IMG/VR virus record: IMGVR_UViG_3300030117_004164
Location: 6,789-70,788 of that record
Origin: a virus
DNA length: 64,000 nt
Strand: one strand, 5' to 3'
Shown here: positions 60,265 to 64,000 of the stretch, in pieces
How positions within the stretch are numbered: the stretch's first letter is position 1
Layout: each line of letters starts with the position of its first letter
Position numbers and translations under genes: made by a program
Notes under the pieces: generated by a model
Database searches by the model: none
Told to the model about the DNA's origin: nothing
The model's input: only the letters and a program-made list of their open reading frames with translations

Positions 60265-60495
60265 TCATCTCAATGCTGTGCGTAAATCTTCATCATATGC
60301 GTTAAGAATTTGTTCTTCCAAATCATACATGAATTTATTGTAAACTCTTTCTGATATTAATTCTTTATCTATATTAGAAAATGATGGAAAATAAGAAGCA
60401 ATTACTTTTTCTCTTTCTATTTCGATTTCTACTAATTGTTCTATTAAACTTTTAGCGTTACTTAATTTATTAATTGCCTCTTCTAATTTACCCAT
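60265..60495 (-). CDS. 76-residue helical protein
   Basis: MGKLEEAINKLSNAKSLIEQ and a second charged helix; no family recognised. In the neck region of the late block. Confidence 0.55.
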   Translation of the reverse strand: MGKLEEAINKLSNAKSLIEQLVEIEIEREKVIASYFPSFSNIDKELISERVYNKFMYDLEEQILNAYDEDLRTALR

Positions 60496-60497
60496 TA

Positions 60498-60773
60498 TTA
60501 CAACTTCCTATAAACTGTATGTTTCATGTTATTAATATATTTTATATTACCTTCATACCCTCTATTTTTAAGCATATTACCTAATATTGATTTTAAATTT
60601 ATAGCGCGGTTAGTAGGATTATAACGTAAGTAAGTTGATACTATCATTTTATTAAAATCCTCAATAGTAAATTCTTCTTCCATGTTTGGTAAAACGTGGT
60701 CTACAATTTTTCTCAAATGGTCCATATTAACCTTTTTTCTTTTTCTTGTTTTAAGAACTTTTTCCCATGACAT
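60498..60773 (-). CDS. W-tagged winged-helix-like protein in the neck region
   Basis: 91 residues from ATG 60773; a GTG three codons upstream is also in frame. Begins MSWEKVLKTRKRKK, the late tag, then a basic patch and a helical domain ending in a KYINNMKHTVYRKL wing-like strand. The tag ties it to the left late block, 56 kb away in this window. Probably DNA-binding. Confidence 0.6.
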   Translation of the reverse strand: MSWEKVLKTRKRKKVNMDHLRKIVDHVLPNMEEEFTIEDFNKMIVSTYLRYNPTNRAINLKSILGNMLKNRGYEGNIKYINNMKHTVYRKL

Positions 60774-60778
60774 ATTAA

Positions 60779-61867
60779 TCACTCAATCAAAAAGATAGTT
60801 TCCTTAGTTAAATTAAGAGCCTCTTCTGCATCCTTCTTTAGTAAATCATATTTAGTTTTTAAGTCTATTTGATTTCCAGACTCTGCAATCAAAACTGTTT
60901 GGTCATCGTGTCTTAGAATTTCACAAGCGGCTAATTTAGTTGCAGCATCAGAAATAATTCCTGGAACTCTAGGATTACCTGAAATATATGTTACTCGTAT
61001 AGAATTTTTTTCTAAATATGGAAAATTAGTTCTAAAGAAAATTCTACCTTCATCATCAAGTGTCCAAAAAGTACCAATTCTTCTCATTTCTTCATTGTCT
61101 GTAAAATCTGTTTTAGAAAGTCCTGAACCTGTTACTGCAATAGTACAATTAGAACCATCATCATTAGGCAATAAAGATGAAATATTAACTTTAGTTTGGT
61201 CCTCGGAATCTACTTCAGCAAAGAAATAATCTGATGAATTTCTACCATTACTTCCAACTAAAGATTTAGGGGCTGTTGCGCCGGTAAATCTAGCAGTTTG
61301 AGCAGGGTAAGTTTCATTAATTAAATGTACAATTTCTTCTGCTATGGTTTTAGCACCAAAAGCGTTATTGTATTGACTATCTGTGGTTCCTTTATTTAGA
61401 ACAAATGTTGTGCTATCTGGTAAAGTTAAAGTAATACTTCCACTAGAACCTCTTTGGTCATGAGTTACAGTAATACTAGCAGTTGCCGAAGCAAGTTCTA
61501 CATACCTATTACCTTGCCAAACTTGTAAACTAATAATTTTGCGAATATGTCTGTGGTTGAGTTGCACAAAACCGATGTAATCCGACCACCAAGTAGGGGT
61601 TCGGCGCAGATTGCCGGTCGGACTTCTGAAGTTGTGCATCTCATGTTTATACACAATGGGTCTATATGTCATTCCAGTGCGTTCATCTATGTAATCCTCT
61701 ATATTTTTGATTATGGAACCCACTTGGTCGTATGATGGGTTCGTCGTCGCACTGAAGGATGGTATTTGTAGCAAATCTGCCACTAAGTTCTCATTTGTGT
61801 AATGACCTTGCCCAATTGCATAATTAGGGTTTACAGCAGTATAGTCTGATGGTGATGATAGTTTCAT
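60779..61867 (-). CDS. Head-tail connector-like protein
   Basis: 362 residues. Contains GSIIKNIEDYIDERTGMTYR and IGFVQLNHRHIRKIISLQVW, typical of head-tail adaptor folds: an N-terminal helical part with a long beta-rich insertion (residues 130-290), then helical C-terminus (LAACEILRHDDQT). Position before neck and tail genes fits a connector. Confidence 0.55.
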   Translation of the reverse strand: MKLSSPSDYTAVNPNYAIGQGHYTNENLVADLLQIPSFSATTNPSYDQVGSIIKNIEDYIDERTGMTYRPIVYKHEMHNFRSPTGNLRRTPTWWSDYIGFVQLNHRHIRKIISLQVWQGNRYVELASATASITVTHDQRGSSGSITLTLPDSTTFVLNKGTTDSQYNNAFGAKTIAEEIVHLINETYPAQTARFTGATAPKSLVGSNGRNSSDYFFAEVDSEDQTKVNISSLLPNDDGSNCTIAVTGSGLSKTDFTDNEEMRRIGTFWTLDDEGRIFFRTNFPYLEKNSIRVTYISGNPRVPGIISDAATKLAACEILRHDDQTVLIAESGNQIDLKTKYDLLKKDAEEALNLTKETIFLIE

Positions 61868-61869
61868 TT

Positions 61870-63300
61870 TTAATCACTTCCTTGTATTCTAGATATTGCA
61901 GAATTTAATTGTTTTAACCTATTAGATACATGAGTCGCTAAATAGTTTCTATAAGAATTATAACCTCTTCCTTTAATTTTATCCCCTCTTGCTGAAACCA
62001 TTCTAGTAGTTTCTCCAGTAAAACCTTCTCCCATATTATATCTTTGAACACTAGATTCTCCTGCAACCGTTGTTAAAAGTTCTTTGACTAGTTCTCTTTT
62101 TTGATTGTAAACCCAACTTACTTCGCTAGTAATATTTCCTGTTTCATCTTCTCTAATTTTAAATAATAATTCATAGTTACCAACTGATGTTACAGATAGA
62201 GGTAATGTCCCTTTTAAGAAATCCCAAAGATTATTGTTTTTAGAATTCCATAACTTAAGAAACCATTTTTTAATGTCTTCTTTGGTTGGGTCATCTATAA
62301 TATCTTCTATCCTTTCGTTAAAAATATGACGTTTATTCCACTCCCTAATCATTTCTTGTGCGCCTTCGGATTCAGCATATTCTTTTTCTCTTTCTTTAAA
62401 TTCATCAGTTTTTGGTAAATTTTTTGGTTTAGTTTTAATTCCTAATCTTGATACTTCTGATTCTTTTATTCGACCCTCTGTACCTTCAACCGCAGGGTCA
62501 TCTTCAATAACTTCTAAATCTCCACTTGGTACAGAAGTTTCTATTTCAAATTTAGGTTTTTTAGAAGATTTTTCTGTTTCGCGAGCATCAACATATTGAA
62601 CCTTTTGACCCTTAAATATATCTTCAACTCTTTTCTTGTGAATAGAAGAATTAGTATCAAAACCAAAAGATATTGTAAAATCTAAAGACGTTTGCTTTGC
62701 GCGCTCTTCTAAAATACTTTTTGATTTAGTAATTCTAACTTCTAAATTTTTCACTACACTTTCTAAATCTTTCTTTTCTAAAGGTATTAAACCTTTTACT
62801 AATTTTTGCTGTTTTGCAGTTAAATCTTCTTTACCATATCTAAATAAAGATTGGTCAAATTCTGAAATGTCGGATGCAATTTCTCCAACTTTCCAAGACC
62901 TATCATCATCATCTAAATATAGCAAATCTAAAAACAAAGGTTTACCGCTTATTGGCAACTTATGATTACCAATATACAATTTAACTGCATCCTTTACAGT
63001 CATATTTAAAATTGAATCTAATGCAGTTTGAATATCTTTACTAAATTTTTGTGCTTTTTCATCATTCCATTTAGTTTCATCAGGAATAGAAACAGGATAA
63101 GCAGAAATGGTTCTTTCTTCAATATTTCTAATCTGATTGGGAACAACGTCCCATTCATCAGAATTAGGAAAATCTAAAAGATACCCACCTAAAGACTTTG
63201 CTAAAATGTTAGGGTTAGTAATCATTCGTCTACGTTCATCTAATAGATTAGTTGGCTTTTTACCCTCTAATATATTAAACCATTGTACACGATTTGGCAT
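61870..63300 (-). CDS. W-tagged late protein in the head-neck region
   Basis: 476 residues. Starts MPNRVQWFNILEGKKPTN, close to the MEENWFNMLKEGG of the 916 gene. Highly charged, with long helices (residues 170-260) and a C-terminal KGRGYNSYRNYLATHVSNR segment. No capsid, protease or portal motif recognised. Likely a virion or assembly protein. Confidence 0.65.
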   Translation of the reverse strand: MPNRVQWFNILEGKKPTNLLDERRRMITNPNILAKSLGGYLLDFPNSDEWDVVPNQIRNIEERTISAYPVSIPDETKWNDEKAQKFSKDIQTALDSILNMTVKDAVKLYIGNHKLPISGKPLFLDLLYLDDDDRSWKVGEIASDISEFDQSLFRYGKEDLTAKQQKLVKGLIPLEKKDLESVVKNLEVRITKSKSILEERAKQTSLDFTISFGFDTNSSIHKKRVEDIFKGQKVQYVDARETEKSSKKPKFEIETSVPSGDLEVIEDDPAVEGTEGRIKESEVSRLGIKTKPKNLPKTDEFKEREKEYAESEGAQEMIREWNKRHIFNERIEDIIDDPTKEDIKKWFLKLWNSKNNNLWDFLKGTLPLSVTSVGNYELLFKIREDETGNITSEVSWVYNQKRELVKELLTTVAGESSVQRYNMGEGFTGETTRMVSARGDKIKGRGYNSYRNYLATHVSNRLKQLNSAISRIQGSD

Positions 63301-63313
63301 TCATTTTGCCCCC

Positions 63314-63973
63314 TCACACTAGCCACTTTGCCCATGCTGCTGCTTTAGCCATTTTTTGACCTAAACCAATTCCACCACTAGGCGGTGTATATGACATTTG
63401 GCCTGTATTTGGGTCAATCCAATAAGGATTATTCATTTGGTCGTAACCATTAGGTGGAATTGGATAACCACTTTGCATTCCTTGATTTATACCCATTACA
63501 CCTCCGGCCATTCCACCGGATGCTGCTCCCATTCCAACACCTTGAGCAACTGTATAGTTTTGTGCTTGTCCTGTTGTTTGTGGGCTAAATCCTTGACTTT
63601 CAAGATATTGTTGTTTAGCCATCTTACGCTGATGAATAACTTCACTATTTACTGCACTAGCAAGAATTTGTTGAATATCTAATTGGATATTTTCCTCTGT
63701 AATCTTTTGATAATCAGATAGACATTTTTCTTGTAAAGTAATATGATTTGTTGTTGGATTTAAAACAAACTCTAAACTACCTAACATATCTGCTACTACT
63801 CTTTGAACAACATCTTCCATAAGTTTTTCTAAAGCGGCCATAAATTCAGGACCGTGATATTGAAAGAATTCTTCTACATGGTTCTCTTGCAAAGTTAAGA
63901 GATTATTCATACTCTTGAAACTCTGATTCTGAGAATCCGACAGTGCTGCGTTTAATGTACTACTTCTCACCAT
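63314..63973 (-). CDS. Virion protein candidate with Gly/Pro-rich C-terminus
   Basis: 219 residues from ATG 63973 (GAGGTTGAAG upstream); an in-frame TTG lies 15 bases earlier. N-terminal helical region (QENHVEEFFQYHGPEFMAAL, then KLMEDVVQRVVADMLG), then a Gly-Met-Pro-rich stretch ending in IGLGQKMAKAAAWAKWLV. It resembles internal or head-joining proteins of phages in composition. Family not recognised. Confidence 0.55.
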   Translation of the reverse strand: MVRSSTLNAALSDSQNQSFKSMNNLLTLQENHVEEFFQYHGPEFMAALEKLMEDVVQRVVADMLGSLEFVLNPTTNHITLQEKCLSDYQKITEENIQLDIQQILASAVNSEVIHQRKMAKQQYLESQGFSPQTTGQAQNYTVAQGVGMGAASGGMAGGVMGINQGMQSGYPIPPNGYDQMNNPYWIDPNTGQMSYTPPSGGIGLGQKMAKAAAWAKWLV

Positions 63974-64000
63974 TTTCTTCAACCTCAATTAAAGGAATAA
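63960..64000 (-). CDS. 3' end of an upstream late gene, cut by the window edge
   Basis: Frame ends IPLIEVEENGEK-stop (TAG at 63960-63962) and overlaps the ATG at 63973. The rest lies beyond position 64000. By position it could be portal, protease or capsid, but nothing here shows it. Confidence 0.5.
   Translation of the reverse strand, partial: IPLIEVEENGEK

Noticed and set aside
1-64000. Joining position 64000 to position 1 gives a continuous short frame
   Set aside because: It encodes only 15 residues and the essential head genes would then be absent from the genome, so chance is more likely than true circular closure.

Overview
The window is about 64 kb of AT-rich DNA from a head-tailed double-stranded DNA virus of an archaeon. 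The archaeal signs are a TFB transcription factor, archaeal-type replication proteins (family B polymerase, PCNA-like clamp, RFC small subunit, a primase joining PriS and the PriL iron-sulfur domain, ATP-dependent ligase, an RPA-like protein, an XPF-type nuclease), a PC4-like cofactor, and a tRNA-Lys whose intron has a perfect bulge-helix-bulge. A siphovirus tail module next to a nearly complete archaeal replication set, with a class II ribonucleotide reductase and a chaperonin, fits the magroviruses described for marine group II Euryarchaeota (Poseidoniales). That assignment is inferred from gene content; no database was searched.

Layout. (1) 1-4035, leftward: small late genes, including a terminase-small-subunit-like protein. 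Many start with a shared N-terminal motif around one tryptophan. (2) 4036-9776, gene-poor: short leftward cassettes separated by islands built on the dyad ACCATATGGT, containing what look like two related structured RNAs. (3) 9777-43805, rightward: early and replication genes packed with ATGA overlaps, two tRNAs, and a ubiquitin-like protein with matching E1 and JAMM enzymes. (4) 43775-44021, convergent terminator zone. (5) 44022-64000, leftward: tail fibre, a 2613-residue tail/baseplate protein, tape measure, frameshifted tail chaperones, tail tube, neck proteins. Large terminase, portal, protease and major capsid protein are absent. Both ends of the window lie inside leftward late genes, so these probably lie on the missing part of a circular or circularly permuted genome.

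How it works together. The rightward block supplies dNTPs (NrdJ), copies DNA (helicase-like ATPase, primase, split PolB, clamp, clamp loader, ligase, RPA), recombines and repairs it (Sak4/RecA-like ATPase, Cas4-like nuclease, XPF-like nuclease, DEDD exonuclease), redirects transcription (TFB, PC4-like, histone-fold candidates, winged helices) and folds proteins (GroES/GroEL). The leftward block builds the virion.

The strongest candidates for undescribed biology are the viral Ubl-E1-JAMM set, the tryptophan-centred N-terminal tag restricted to late proteins, and the paired structured RNAs in the 4-9 kb region.
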